This document shows positions 1 to 7,362 of a stretch of DNA of 64,000 nt, one piece after another. Positions within the stretch are counted from its first letter, which is position 1. Each line of letters starts with the position of its first letter. Source of the DNA: JACVRW01 sp963733885 (GTDB taxonomy: Bacteria; Actinomycetota; Thermoleophilia; Solirubrobacterales; Thermoleophilaceae). Below the pieces are notes generated by a model. The model saw nothing but the letters and a program-made list of their open reading frames with translations. It was not told the DNA's origin and searched no databases. The stretch covers positions 434,001 to 498,000 of the forward strand of contig CAVTES010000007.1 of the NCBI GenBank assembly GCA_963733885.1, written 5' to 3'. The position numbers were made by a program, and so were the translations under genes.

Positions 1-44
1 TTGGCCTGCCCGCCGGGCACCTGGAGCTTGATGAGTGTGAGGAC
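1..44 (-). CDS. rplK: 50S ribosomal protein L11, N-terminal fragment at window edge
   Basis: Reading leftwards the strand encodes VLTLIKLQVPGGQA, which matches the first residues of ribosomal protein L11 (usual start MAKKVLTVIKLQ). It follows nusG directly, as in nearly all bacteria. No in-frame ATG, GTG or TTG lies between the nusG stop and this peptide, so the first few codons are either corrupted (edge or sequencing error) or use a non-standard start. L11 binds 23S rRNA at the GTPase-associated centre. The identification rests on only 14 residues plus gene order. Confidence 0.65.
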
Positions 45-66
45 CTGATGAACAGCAGTACCAGAT

Positions 67-588
67 CTAGACCTTCTTCACCTGGTCGAAGCCGACCTCG
101 ACGGGAGTCTCCCGCCCGAAGATCGACACGAGGACCTTGAGCTTAGCCGCGTCCTCGTTGATCTCGGAGATCTCGCCCGAGAAGTCCGACAGCGGGCCCG
201 ACACCACCTTGACCGACTCGCCGATCGAGAACTGCGCGCGGGTGCGGGGCCGCTCGGCGGTCTCGCGGTGGAGCAGGCGATCGACCTCGCCCTGGTTGAG
301 CGGCACCGGGTTGTTGGAGGCGCCGACGAAGCCCGTGACCCCCGGGGTGTTCTTGACGAGCTGCCAGGAGTCGTCGGTCAGGTTCATGTTGACGAGGAGG
401 TATCCGGGCATCGTGCGCTGCTCCTTCGTGAGCTTCTGCCCGTCCTTCACCTCCTGCACCTGCTCGGTCGGGATGACGATCTGGCGGATGGCGTTCTCCT
501 GGCCGAGCGAGATGCGTCGGTGCTCGAGGTTCTGCTTGACCTTGTTCTCGTGACCGGAGTAGGTGTTGACTGCGTACCAGCGGAACAT
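67..588 (-). CDS. nusG: transcription termination/antitermination protein NusG
   Basis: Full-length NusG of 173 aa. The N-terminal NGN domain (about residues 1-110) starts MFRWYAVNTYSGHENKV and contains MPGYLLVNM and TPGVTGFVG, the surface that binds the RNA polymerase clamp. The C-terminal KOW domain (about 120-173) has the FSIGESVKVVSGPLSDFSGE signature that contacts NusE or Rho. It couples transcription to translation and modulates pausing and Rho-dependent termination. It lies 62 bp downstream of secE and just before rplK, the conserved secE-nusG-rplK arrangement, so co-transcription is expected. No anomalies are seen. Confidence 0.97.
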   Translation of the reverse strand: MFRWYAVNTYSGHENKVKQNLEHRRISLGQENAIRQIVIPTEQVQEVKDGQKLTKEQRTMPGYLLVNMNLTDDSWQLVKNTPGVTGFVGASNNPVPLNQGEVDRLLHRETAERPRTRAQFSIGESVKVVSGPLSDFSGEISEINEDAAKLKVLVSIFGRETPVEVGFDQVKKV

Positions 589-650
589 TTACCTCAGCGG
601 GGCCTCCGGCCCGTTCCTTGATGATGAAGTTCGACATCACGTCCCACATT

Positions 651-1274
651 TCAAAGAATTGCCTGGATGAGTTCGGAGAAGATTGCGTCCAGGAGCCCGA
701 GGTAGCCGCCGGCGATCAGGACGAAGCCGAGCACGACACCGGTGAGCGTTACGAGGGCCTGGCGGTTCGGCCATTGGACCCGCTGTAGCTCGGCCCAGAC
801 GGCGATCAGGAACTGTATGACACGCGGGCGGTCCTTGTGCGCCTCGGCCTCGTCTTGGCCGCGGCGGCCGCGGACCTCGTAGCCCTCCTCGCCTGCGCCG
901 CGGGCGGCGACCGCCTCCTCGGAATCCTCGAGCTCCCAGTCCTCGATCTCCTCGACGGCCTCCTGCTCGCTGAGGGGCGGCTCGCCCGGGATGATCGTGT
1001 CCGACCGGCCCTCGTCCTGGGGCGGGGCGCCGGTGGCGAGCTCGGGCGGGACGGCGGGGGACGGATCGACCGTGGTGGGGTCGTCGAGGTGACCGTCGGG
1101 CTGCTCGACCGGCTCGACGCGGGGGGCGTCGACGCCCGGTATCGAGCCGCCGCCGGCCTGGCGCGCGCGGCCGCCCTGCTCCCGCGCCGGACTGCCGGCG
1201 CCGCCCTGGTCGGCCAGGCGCTTTGCGCGGCGCTCGGCCTGGCGCTGCTTGGCCCGCTGACGGTTACGTGCCAT
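651..1274 (-). CDS. secE: preprotein translocase subunit SecE with long N-terminal extension
   Basis: The last 60 or so of 207 residues form the SecE domain: an amphipathic helix (WAELQRVQWPNRQALVTLTG) followed by one transmembrane segment (GVVLGFVLIAGGYLGLL). SecE clamps SecY in the plasma-membrane protein-export channel. The first 140 or so residues are unusual: a basic RQRAKQRQAERRAKR stretch, then a Pro/Ala/Glu/Asp-rich presumably disordered cytosolic region. Most bacterial SecE proteins are 60-130 aa. The ATG at 1274 lies 18 bp after the rpmG stop, which favours this start, although a shorter product from an internal start cannot be excluded. Confidence 0.9.
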   Translation of the reverse strand: MARNRQRAKQRQAERRAKRLADQGGAGSPAREQGGRARQAGGGSIPGVDAPRVEPVEQPDGHLDDPTTVDPSPAVPPELATGAPPQDEGRSDTIIPGEPPLSEQEAVEEIEDWELEDSEEAVAARGAGEEGYEVRGRRGQDEAEAHKDRPRVIQFLIAVWAELQRVQWPNRQALVTLTGVVLGFVLIAGGYLGLLDAIFSELIQAIL

Positions 1275-1292
1275 GCCTACGAGGGAGCCCGC

Positions 1293-1457
1293 TCAGCGGG
1301 TCTCCTTGTGCGGCGTATGCCGGCCACACCAGCGGCAGTACTTGCGGAACTCGATCCGCTCGGGATGGTTCCGCTTGGACTTCTCGGTTTGGTAGTTGCG
1401 CCGCTTGCACTCCTCGCAGGCGAGGGTGACGGCGATTCGGACGTCTCCGCGAGCCAT
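1293..1457 (-). CDS. rpmG: 50S ribosomal protein L33
   Basis: A 54-residue protein beginning MARGDVRIAVTLACEECKRR and ending CRWCGRHTPHKETR. Two CxxC pairs (CEEC and CRWC) give the zinc-ribbon form of L33, the type expressed when zinc is sufficient. It is a component of the large ribosomal subunit near the E site. It is the first gene of the rpmG-secE-nusG-rplK cluster, with the tRNA-Thr and tRNA-Tyr genes further upstream on the same strand, an arrangement typical of Actinobacteria. It is too short for a standard 60-aa ORF cut-off but unambiguous. Confidence 0.93.
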   Translation of the reverse strand: MARGDVRIAVTLACEECKRRNYQTEKSKRNHPERIEFRKYCRWCGRHTPHKETR

Positions 1458-1575
1458 GGCTCCTTCGGAAGGTAGAGGCGGGCGTGCAACGAACGACCCC
1501 GCCCGCCGACGAGGTCGACTCGCCAGTCTAGCGGCCCTTTCACGGCCGCCGAGGCTCGTCGAGCAGGTCGAGCGG

Positions 1576-2007
1576 ATGAATCGGCCGTCGCACGACGAGG
1601 GGATACTTCAGCCGGTGCCCAAGGAGCCACTGGACATTGCCAGACGAGGGATCGAGGCCTACAACCGCGGCGACCTCGACGCAATCTTCGAGCTGGTCAC
1701 CGAGGACGTCGAGTTCGTCGTGCCGGACACCATGGCGAACTCGGGCAGATACGTCGGCCGCGAGGGCTTCCAGGCGATGATGGGACAGTGGGAGGAGGCC
1801 TGGGACGAGTTCCGGGTCGAGATCGAGGAGGTGGTCGAGGCGGGCGACGCGGTCGTCGTCTCCGTGGCCCAGTTCGGGCGCGGTCGCGGAAGCGGGATCG
1901 AGATCCGGATGGGGGCCGCGCACCTGATGCGATTCCGCGACGGGCTGCTCGCCAAGTGGCGTCTGTGCGAGACGCCTGATGAGGCCCTGCACCAAGCGCG
2001 TATTTAG
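1576..2007 (+). CDS. SnoaL-like / NTF2-fold protein
   Basis: A 143-aa protein with the SnoaL-like pattern: an N-terminal helix ARRGIEAYNRGDLDAIFELV, then a strand DVEFVVP, and a later AHLMRFRDGLLAKWRLCET strand-turn. NTF2-fold proteins of this type are small alpha+beta-barrel enzymes or ligand binders (isomerases, cyclases, or no known activity). The substrate is not readable from sequence. The ATG at 1576 is chosen because the homologous region starts about 20 residues later; an upstream in-frame extension runs into the divergent rpmG promoter region. It is tandem with a second NTF2-fold gene 48 bp downstream. Confidence 0.75.
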   Translation: MNRPSHDEGILQPVPKEPLDIARRGIEAYNRGDLDAIFELVTEDVEFVVPDTMANSGRYVGREGFQAMMGQWEEAWDEFRVEIEEVVEAGDAVVVSVAQFGRGRGSGIEIRMGAAHLMRFRDGLLAKWRLCETPDEALHQARI

Positions 2008-2055
2008 TACCCCCGGGGGTTGGCAAGCGCGCCCCACGATGTAAGACTCGCCCCA

Positions 2056-2490
2056 ATGAACTCGATGGCTGGCCCCGTCGAGCCGCAGCCGGATCTCGCG
2101 GACTCGCCAAACGTACGTGTAGTTAAGGACGCCTTCGAGCTTCTCGACGAGGGCAGCCTGGAGGCCGCCGTCGAGCACCTGCTGAGCCACGCCCACGCGG
2201 ATGTCGAGTTCTGCCTTTACGTGAGCGAGGGCCGGGTGCTGCGCGGAGCCGACGAGGTGCGGTCCTTCTTCCGCGACCAGCTCGAGGCCGGAACCTCGCT
2301 GGTGCCGCGCCCGTCGAGCTTCCAGGACTGCGGCAACGAGGTGGTCGTGACCGGCTCCCTTCGCGTGGTGCGGCCTTCGGGCGGGTTCGCCGAGAGCCAG
2401 CTCAGCTGGACCTACCGCTTCCGGGAGGGGCGCCTGGAAGCAGTCCGCTGGGGCCCGCGCCGGCCGGCCGTGATCGCTCGCCAGTCCTAG
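2056..2490 (+). CDS. SnoaL-like / NTF2-fold protein
   Basis: A protein of about 144 aa with a second SnoaL-like fold: VVKDAFELLDEGSLEAAVEHL, then ADVEFCLYVSEGRVLRGADE, then a C-terminal WTYRFREGRLEAVRWGPR strand pair. It probably arose as a paralogue of the upstream gene, but the two sequences have diverged widely. A TTG 36 bp upstream would also be in frame; the ATG at 2056 fits the family better. Its stop codon overlaps the stop of the convergent HNH gene. Function unknown. Confidence 0.7.
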   Translation: MNSMAGPVEPQPDLADSPNVRVVKDAFELLDEGSLEAAVEHLLSHAHADVEFCLYVSEGRVLRGADEVRSFFRDQLEAGTSLVPRPSSFQDCGNEVVVTGSLRVVRPSGGFAESQLSWTYRFREGRLEAVRWGPRRPAVIARQS

Positions 2491-2852
2491 AGCGACGCGC
2501 CCTTGGCGCGGTTGCAGTCGCCGCAGAGGAGCTGGAGGTTCTCGACGCTTGTGGCGCCGCCGAGGGCGAGCGGGATGACGTGGTCGTACTGGAGATCGAA
2601 GCCGTTGCCGCACTCACGGCAGCGACCGCGGTCGCGGCGCCAGACGGCAAGGCGAACGTCGCGCGGGAGACGCTCGCGGCGACCGGCCGAGGCGTGCTCC
2701 CGGTGGAGCGCCGCATGCGCACGGTCGAGCCTCCGCCGGCTGCGACGCTCGCGGTCGGCAACCAAGGCGACGACGTCCCGGGGTTCGTAGCCCTCGTTCT
2801 CCCAGTAGAAGCGGTCGCGGTACCACCACCAGCGCCGACCCGTCGCTTCCAT
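2487..2852 (-). CDS. HNH endonuclease family protein
   Basis: The C-terminal half has a clear HNH motif: a CRECG zinc knuckle, YDHVIPLALGG (the DH pair and following H-N-H geometry), SVENLQLLCGDCNRAKG. This is a beta-beta-alpha-metal nuclease domain. The N-terminal part (EATGRRWWWYRDRFYWENEG) is aromatic-rich and often precedes this HNH type in actinobacterial proteins. The ATG at 2852 gives 121 aa; the open frame extends upstream to 3008 but that extension has no family character. These chromosomal stand-alone HNH proteins have no firm role (DNA repair, defence or former mobile-element genes). Confidence 0.8.
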   Translation of the reverse strand: MEATGRRWWWYRDRFYWENEGYEPRDVVALVADRERRSRRRLDRAHAALHREHASAGRRERLPRDVRLAVWRRDRGRCRECGNGFDLQYDHVIPLALGGATSVENLQLLCGDCNRAKGASL

Positions 2853-3039
2853 CAGCGGAACGGGCTCGTGTACCTGGGCCCGCGCGGCGCGGGCGAACGC
2901 GCCCGGCCGGAGGGCGCCGGCCTCCCGCGTGCCGACGACGAACGCATGCCGCCGCCAGAGGAGGGCGCCTTGGCGGACGAAGCCGCAGTTCCTGGCCTCA
3001 CGGAGCACTGTGCGACCGCACGCTAGGAGCGACGGACGA

Positions 3040-3067
3040 CGGGCCGCAAAGTTCCTTGCGCGGCCCG
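3040..3067 (-). terminator. hairpin downstream of tRNA-Thr
   Basis: A GC-rich inverted repeat, GGGCCG on each arm extended by CAA/TTG with a two-base bulge, begins 21 nt after the 3' end of the tRNA-Thr gene on the minus strand. There is no U-tract, as is common in high-GC actinobacteria. It probably ends the tRNA transcript, but its role is inferred only from position and pairing. Confidence 0.45.
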
Positions 3068-3087
3068 GGGGGCGGCGGGGGCGGGAG

Positions 3088-3160
3088 AGCCGACGCGGGG
3101 ACTCGAACCCCGGACCCCCTCCTTACCATGGAGGTGCTCTACCGGCTGAGCTACGTCGGC
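3088..3160 (-). tRNA. tRNA-Thr (anticodon GGT)
   Basis: Complete cloverleaf on the minus strand. The acceptor stem GCCGACG pairs with CGTCGGC, the D arm is TAGCTCAGCCGGTAGAGC, the anticodon stem CCTCC pairs with GGAGG around the loop ATGGTAA (anticodon GGT), and the T arm contains GGTTCGAGTCC. The discriminator base is U, as is common for tRNA-Thr. CCA is not encoded. It lies upstream of rpmG-secE-nusG, the usual location for a tRNA-Thr in bacteria. Confidence 0.96.
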
Positions 3161-3225
3161 GCTGGTGCCTGTCTGCGACTGGATTCCAGCGGCTTGACTA
3201 CCGTAGCCGATCCTGGCTCGACCCT

Positions 3226-3633
3226 CTAGATCCGGGCCAGCTGACGGCAGACCCGCTTGCGCCACCGCATACCGGAATCCACATCGGCCATCCACCGCGC
3301 CGCCGACTTGAACTCCCCCAACTGCTCGCCGCTCATCGAGTCGCGCAAAGGCTCAAGCGCGGCGATGACGTCGTGGAGGCGATCCACCTGACGCAGAACA
3401 CCCGGCAGCTTCGGACAAGCATCTCGCGGATCATGCTCATGCGTCTGCCGGTCGAGCCGAGCGCCCGCCCGGACAATGTCCTCCACCTCGGTCTCGAGCT
3501 TGACGATGCGTGCCTGATCGTCGGCCGATGCGGACGCCGACCGCCCGTCGGGGCCGCCCACGGCAATCAGAGCCCCGACGAGCAGGACGCATGCGACGCA
3601 CAGCGCTCCGATGATTGCGAATGCCTTCTTCAG
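3226..3633 (-). CDS. small secreted or membrane-anchored protein with probable CTG start
   Basis: The open frame encodes about 135 aa if read from a CTG at 3633. The first residues, KKAFAIIGALCVACVLLVG, form a textbook signal peptide or membrane anchor, followed by a charged helical domain (DQARIVKLETEVEDIVRAGA and later LHDVIAALEPLRDSM). No ATG, GTG or TTG occurs between the upstream in-frame stop (3649) and the hydrophobic segment. An AGGGA Shine-Dalgarno-like stretch sits 6 nt before the CTG. The first conventional start, GTG at 3561, would discard the signal peptide. No family is recognised. It sits between the tRNA-Tyr and tRNA-Thr genes on the same strand. Confidence 0.55.
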   Translation of the reverse strand: MKKAFAIIGALCVACVLLVGALIAVGGPDGRSASASADDQARIVKLETEVEDIVRAGARLDRQTHEHDPRDACPKLPGVLRQVDRLHDVIAALEPLRDSMSGEQLGEFKSAARWMADVDSGMRWRKRVCRQLARI

Positions 3634-3735
3634 TGTCGGTCCCTGCCTTCAAGCCCGTCGGGCGGGGCCAGGTAGTCGAGGTCCCTCGAGGTTTCTGCCA
3701 ACGAAGGGCATTCAAACCCGGCCATTAGCAGCAAC

Positions 3736-3758
3736 GAAGCCCCCGTGTGGGGGCTTTC
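3736..3758 (-). terminator. intrinsic terminator-like hairpin after tRNA-Tyr
   Basis: AAGCCCCC and GGGGGCTT arms (8 bp, loop GTGT) lie 35 nt downstream of the tRNA-Tyr 3' end on the minus strand, followed by a weak TTCGTTGCT tract. This is the usual position for a tRNA terminator, and the hairpin separates the tRNA from the small secreted-protein gene. Confidence 0.6.
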
Positions 3759-3792
3759 GCGTTCGTCTGGCGCCGGCCCGGTCGGGCTGGAG

Positions 3793-3874
3793 TGGGGGGA
3801 GCAGGATTCGAACCTGCGTAGGCGGTGCCACGCATTTACAGCGCCGCCTCCTTTGGCCACTCGGACATCCCCCC
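3793..3874 (-). tRNA. tRNA-Tyr (anticodon GTA), imperfect anticodon stem
   Basis: A class II tRNA of 82 nt. The acceptor stem is GGGGGGA/TCCCCCC with discriminator A, the D arm is GTCCGAGTGGCCAAAGGA, the loop CTGTAAA gives anticodon GTA, the variable arm is GGC-ACC-GCC, and the T arm is GCAGGTTCGAATCCTGC. All these match bacterial tRNA-Tyr. The anticodon stem (CGGCG against TGCGT) has two mismatches and one wobble, which is abnormal. That could be a sequencing error or a degenerate gene. Its 5' end lies 5 bp after the stop of the nuclease-like gene on the same strand. Confidence 0.85.
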
Positions 3875-3879
3875 GAGGG

Positions 3880-4317
3880 TCAAGGGGCTCGATTGTAGGC
3901 GGTCCTCCGCTGTGTGCCCTGCGGGATTGCATCGCCGCGCTCGACCTCGAATTCCGCGTACTTGGGCCCGCCCAGGCGCAAGCCGACCCCGCCCTCCACC
4001 CGCTCCGACGGGATGAACCAGCGGCGCCCGTCGGCCACGAGCACGAAGAGGAAGTCGTAGCGAGAGGCATCGAGGCGCTTGACAAGGCCGTTCCAGCTCT
4101 GATTGCCGCCCCGCGTGCAGAGGGTGACGTCCCAGCGCCCCTTCGCCCAGCATCGCGACGTCTTCACCTGGATACGTATGGCCCGCCCGTCGAGCTCGGC
4201 CATCAGGTCCCAATGCGGACTGGACCCGACGGGCACGGCGACGTGAGCGCCCTGTGAGGCCAGCCAGTACATCGCGGACAGCTCGCCGATATCTCCCTGC
4301 TCGCGCGGCGTGAGCAT
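3880..4317 (-). CDS. PD-(D/E)XK nuclease-like protein (group I intron-associated type)
   Basis: A 145-aa protein with the small PD-(D/E)XK layout seen in I-Ssp6803I-like proteins: a helix REQGDIGELSAMYWLASQG carrying the first acidic residue, VAVPVGSSPHWDLMAEL with the active-site Asp, then IRIQVKTSRC, the (E/Q)-x-K motif with Q in the usual position for this subfamily, then a fold core ending FLFVLVADGRRWFIP. The ATG at 4317 is chosen because homology begins there. It is transcribed divergently from the acetyltransferase gene (13 bp apart) and ends 5 bp before tRNA-Tyr. Activity and target are unknown; stand-alone chromosomal copies of this family are frequent in Actinobacteria. Confidence 0.65.
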   Translation of the reverse strand: MLTPREQGDIGELSAMYWLASQGAHVAVPVGSSPHWDLMAELDGRAIRIQVKTSRCWAKGRWDVTLCTRGGNQSWNGLVKRLDASRYDFLFVLVADGRRWFIPSERVEGGVGLRLGGPKYAEFEVERGDAIPQGTQRRTAYNRAP

Positions 4318-4330
4318 CACCTGGGAGAAG

Positions 4331-4924
4331 ATGCTGGGCGTGGAGATTCGCCCCCTCGACAGGGACCACCACCCGGACGCCGCCCGCATCATCACCGACG
4401 CCCTTCTCCACGACCCCGGCTGGCTCGCCATCGGGCCCAGCCGGACCCGGCATCGTCGCTTCGTCGCCCAGCGGTTCCATCGCGCCGCCCTCAAGGTCGC
4501 CGATCGCCATGGCGGGCCCGCCTACGGCGCCTTCCGGGACGGCGGGCTTGCCGGCGTGGCCGTCACCTTCGCCGCCGGCCGCTATCCGCCGCCGGCGTGG
4601 ACCGAGCTGCGCTACTTCCTCGCCTCTCTCGCCGCCGGGCCGCGGCCGATCGTCCGTGGACTGAGGTTCGGCGCCGTCCAGGACAGCGGGCACCCGCAGG
4701 ATGAGCACGTCTACCTGTGGTTCCTCGCCGTCGATCCGGCCCGGCAGCGCGCCGGCGTCGGCAAGGCGCTCCTGACGCGCGTGACAGAGGAGGCCGAGGC
4801 GCCGGTCTACCTCGACACGACCAACCCGGCCAACGTGCCGTACTACGCGAGCGCCGGCTTCGAGGAGATCGGCCGCGGGACGGTGTCGCGCGACACGCCC
4901 ATCTGGTTCATGAAGCGTCCCTGA
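4331..4924 (+). CDS. GNAT family N-acetyltransferase
   Basis: A 197-aa GCN5-related acetyltransferase. Motif A is readable as WFLAVDPARQRAGVGKALL (the R/Q-x-x-G-x-G/A acetyl-CoA pyrophosphate loop), followed by VYLDTTNPANVPYYASAGFEEIG, the usual motif B with the conserved Tyr. It acetylates an unidentified primary amine. The ATG at 4331 is preceded by GGGAGAAG and begins the recognisable domain (VEIRPLDRDHHPDAARIIT). Its 3' end overlaps the convergent sigma-factor gene by 17 bp. Confidence 0.85.
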   Translation: MLGVEIRPLDRDHHPDAARIITDALLHDPGWLAIGPSRTRHRRFVAQRFHRAALKVADRHGGPAYGAFRDGGLAGVAVTFAAGRYPPPAWTELRYFLASLAAGPRPIVRGLRFGAVQDSGHPQDEHVYLWFLAVDPARQRAGVGKALLTRVTEEAEAPVYLDTTNPANVPYYASAGFEEIGRGTVSRDTPIWFMKRP

Positions 4925-6041
4925 GCCGCTGCGCCTCCGGCAGCCCCTCGAGCTTCTTCAGCGTGTTGTTCTCGATCTGGCGGATCCGTTCGCGGGTCAC
5001 TCCGAACGCGCGGCCCACCTCCTCGAGCGTCCTCGCCTTGTGGCCGCGCAGGCCGTAGCGCATCTCGATCACCTCGCGCTCGCGCGGCGGCAGCGCGTCC
5101 AGCGCACGCTTCACGTTCTCGCGACGCAGGTTCTCGCTCGCCAGCTCGAAGGGCGACTCGGCCGTCTCATCTTCGACGAAGTCGCCGAGCTCCGAGTCCT
5201 CTTCCTCGCCGATCGGCTTCTCGAGGGACACCGGCAGCTGCGAGATGCGCAGGATGTCCTTCACCTCGCGCGTCGTCCACTGCAGCTCGAACGCGATCTC
5301 CTCGGGAGTCGGCTCACGTCCGAACTCCTGCACCAGCTGGCGCTCCACGTGCACGACCTTGTTCAGCTTCTCGACCATGTGCACGGGGATGCGGATCGTG
5401 CGTGCCTTGTCCGCGATGGCACGAGTGACCGCCTGGCGGATCCACCACGTCGCGTAGGTGGAGAACTTGTAGCCACGCCGGTAGTCGAACTTCTCGACCG
5501 CCCGGATCAACCCGAGCGAGCCCTCCTGGATCAGGTCCAGGAACGACAGGCCGCGCCCCAGGTAACCCTTGGCGATCGACACCACGAGGCGCAGGTTCGC
5601 CTCGATCATCTGCTGCTTCGCGCCCATGTCGCCGCGCTCGATCCGCTTGGCCAGGAACACCTCCTGGTCCGCGGTCAGCAGCTCGACGCGCCCGATCGAG
5701 CGAAGGTAGAGCCGTAGCGAGTCCAGGCTGGGCTCGACCGTCAAGTCGATCTGGGCCTTCTTCGGCGCCGGTTGCGCGCCGTCGCCGACGATCTCGATCA
5801 GACCGGCCGGACGAGCGTCGTTTGCGACGATCTCGACGCCGCTCTCCTGCAGATGTGCGTGGAACTCCGCTATCTGCTCCTTCGCGAGCTCGACCTCCTC
5901 GAAGGTGGCCGAGATCTCCTCGAAGGTCAGGTAGCCGCGCTCCCTTCCCTCGACGACGAGTGCCCGTACTTCCTCGATCTCGAGCAGCGGCACTTCGCTC
6001 GCGTCTGTCAGCAGCGCTACACCGTCGTGCTTGTCCGTCAA
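4908..6041 (-). CDS. rpoD: RNA polymerase principal sigma factor (RpoD/SigA type)
   Basis: A 377-aa sigma-70. An N-terminal region 1.1-like helical domain (VPLLEIEEVRALVVEGRERG) is followed by region 1.2 (DSLRLYLRSIGRVELLT), region 2 with FLDLIQEGSLGLIRAVEKFD and YKFSTYATWWIRQA (the -10 recognition and melting helices), region 3, and region 4 with TLEEVGRAFGVTRERIRQIE (the -35 recognition helix). The TTG at 6041 is preferred over the upstream open frame, because GGAG lies about 8 nt upstream and region 1.1 starts there. It directs housekeeping transcription. Size and region content fit an essential SigA. Confidence 0.95.
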   Translation of the reverse strand: MTDKHDGVALLTDASEVPLLEIEEVRALVVEGRERGYLTFEEISATFEEVELAKEQIAEFHAHLQESGVEIVANDARPAGLIEIVGDGAQPAPKKAQIDLTVEPSLDSLRLYLRSIGRVELLTADQEVFLAKRIERGDMGAKQQMIEANLRLVVSIAKGYLGRGLSFLDLIQEGSLGLIRAVEKFDYRRGYKFSTYATWWIRQAVTRAIADKARTIRIPVHMVEKLNKVVHVERQLVQEFGREPTPEEIAFELQWTTREVKDILRISQLPVSLEKPIGEEEDSELGDFVEDETAESPFELASENLRRENVKRALDALPPREREVIEMRYGLRGHKARTLEEVGRAFGVTRERIRQIENNTLKKLEGLPEAQRLRDAS

Positions 6042-6242
6042 CCCCTCGCTCCTTCGAAGACGGTCACGCCCCCGCTTCTTGGCCGGGCGTGGATCGACTG
6101 GGTCAAGTTGTGGTTCGCGGTGGAACCGCGAGGGGCTGAGTCCGGTGGGCCAGGAGGGTTTCCACGACGTGCAGCCGCGGCCAGTGTACAACGACTCGTG
6201 CGGTTTGACCCAAACTCGTCCCCGATACAGTGGTCTAAGCCC

Positions 6243-7247
6243 ATGACCGAGCCCATCGCACTTCTCGGCAGCGACGTCCAGGCGCGGCGCCCGTCGACCC
6301 AGTTGAGCCTCTCACGAGTTGGGGTGACCGGCGTCGAGAAGGTGATCAGGATCCGCTCGAACGGGGATGAGCAGCTCTTCTACGCGCAGCTCGAGTGCTA
6401 CGTCGACCTCGGACCGCAGCAGAAGGGCGCGCACATGTCGCGCTTCGAGGAGGTCGTGAACGAGGCCATCGACGAGGTCATCCTCAGCGAGGCGTTCAAG
6501 GCCGAGACGCTCGCGTCGCACATCGCCGAACGCGTACGCGACCGCCAGGAGGGTGCCCGCGCCGAGGTCACGATCGCCGCGCGATACCCCGAGCACAAGC
6601 CCGCGCCCGCGTCCGGGGTGCCGACGCAGGAGATCTACACGCTGTTCGGGTCGGCCGTGGCGTCCGACCGCGGCACGCGCCGGCTCGTCGGCGTCCAGGC
6701 CCAGGGCATGACCGCCTGCCCCTGCGCGCAGGAGATGGTGATGGAGCGCTCTCAGGAGCGCCTCCGCGAGGGCGGCTTCACCGACGACGAGATAGCGCGC
6801 GTGTTCGAGGCTGTGCCCGTGGCCACCCACAACCAGCGCGGCATCGGCACGCTTCACATCGGCTGCCCCGAGGGTTGCACCGACGCGCTCGAGGCGCAGA
6901 CGCTGCTCGAGATCGTCGAGTCAGCGATGAGCTCCGAGATCTACGAGCTGATGAAGCGCTCGGACGAGGTCGAAGTGGTCGAGAAGGCCCATCTGCGGCC
7001 GCGCTTCGTCGAGGACTGCGTGCGGGAGATGGTCCGAATGGCCACCGAGCGTTTCGGCCGCCTCGGCGACGACGCGTTCGTCTCCGCGCGCCAGGAGAAC
7101 CTCGAGACGATCCACAAGCACAACGTGGTCGCCGAGCGCCACGGCATGATGGGTGAGCTCGTGACGGAGATCGAGTCGGGCGTGCGGGCCGCGCGCCACG
7201 TCACGAAGCGAGACTGGCTCGAAGCAGGCCCGCCGCGCGTCCTATAG
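6243..7247 (+). CDS. folE2: GTP cyclohydrolase FolE2 (type IB)
   Basis: A 334-aa protein of the FolE2/MptA family, which converts GTP to 7,8-dihydroneopterin triphosphate, the first step of folate synthesis. GVTGVEKVIRI opens the domain. VQAQGMTACPCAQEMV carries the catalytic Cys region, followed by VATHNQRGIGTLHIG and the metal-ligand segment. HLRPRFVEDCVREMV and NLETIHKHNVVAERHG close the fold. FolE2 is the metal-flexible alternative to zinc-dependent FolE. No zinc-responsive (Zur) box was recognised upstream. The start is the ATG at 6243. The gene stands alone in a 200-bp gap from rpoD, divergently oriented. Confidence 0.93.
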   Translation: MTEPIALLGSDVQARRPSTQLSLSRVGVTGVEKVIRIRSNGDEQLFYAQLECYVDLGPQQKGAHMSRFEEVVNEAIDEVILSEAFKAETLASHIAERVRDRQEGARAEVTIAARYPEHKPAPASGVPTQEIYTLFGSAVASDRGTRRLVGVQAQGMTACPCAQEMVMERSQERLREGGFTDDEIARVFEAVPVATHNQRGIGTLHIGCPEGCTDALEAQTLLEIVESAMSSEIYELMKRSDEVEVVEKAHLRPRFVEDCVREMVRMATERFGRLGDDAFVSARQENLETIHKHNVVAERHGMMGELVTEIESGVRAARHVTKRDWLEAGPPRVL

Positions 7248-7362
7248 CGATAACGTCCGTGCATCATCCGTCCGGCCGGGGTGGGTTTCACAGCTCAGCG
7301 GGGTGGGGATCCCTGCCGATGAGGAGCCCGCACAACCCTCACTTGCAGGCACGGAGGCTCTC

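Noticed and set aside
6205..6231. TTGACC … TACAGT promoter-like pair upstream of folE2
   Set aside because: Spacer is only 15 bp and the -10 match is weak; such pairs are expected by chance. Not strong enough to list as a promoter.
6229..6240. AGTGGTCTA half of a dre-like site upstream of folE2
   Set aside because: Only one half matches and the second half is not palindromic, unlike the full site at 37070.
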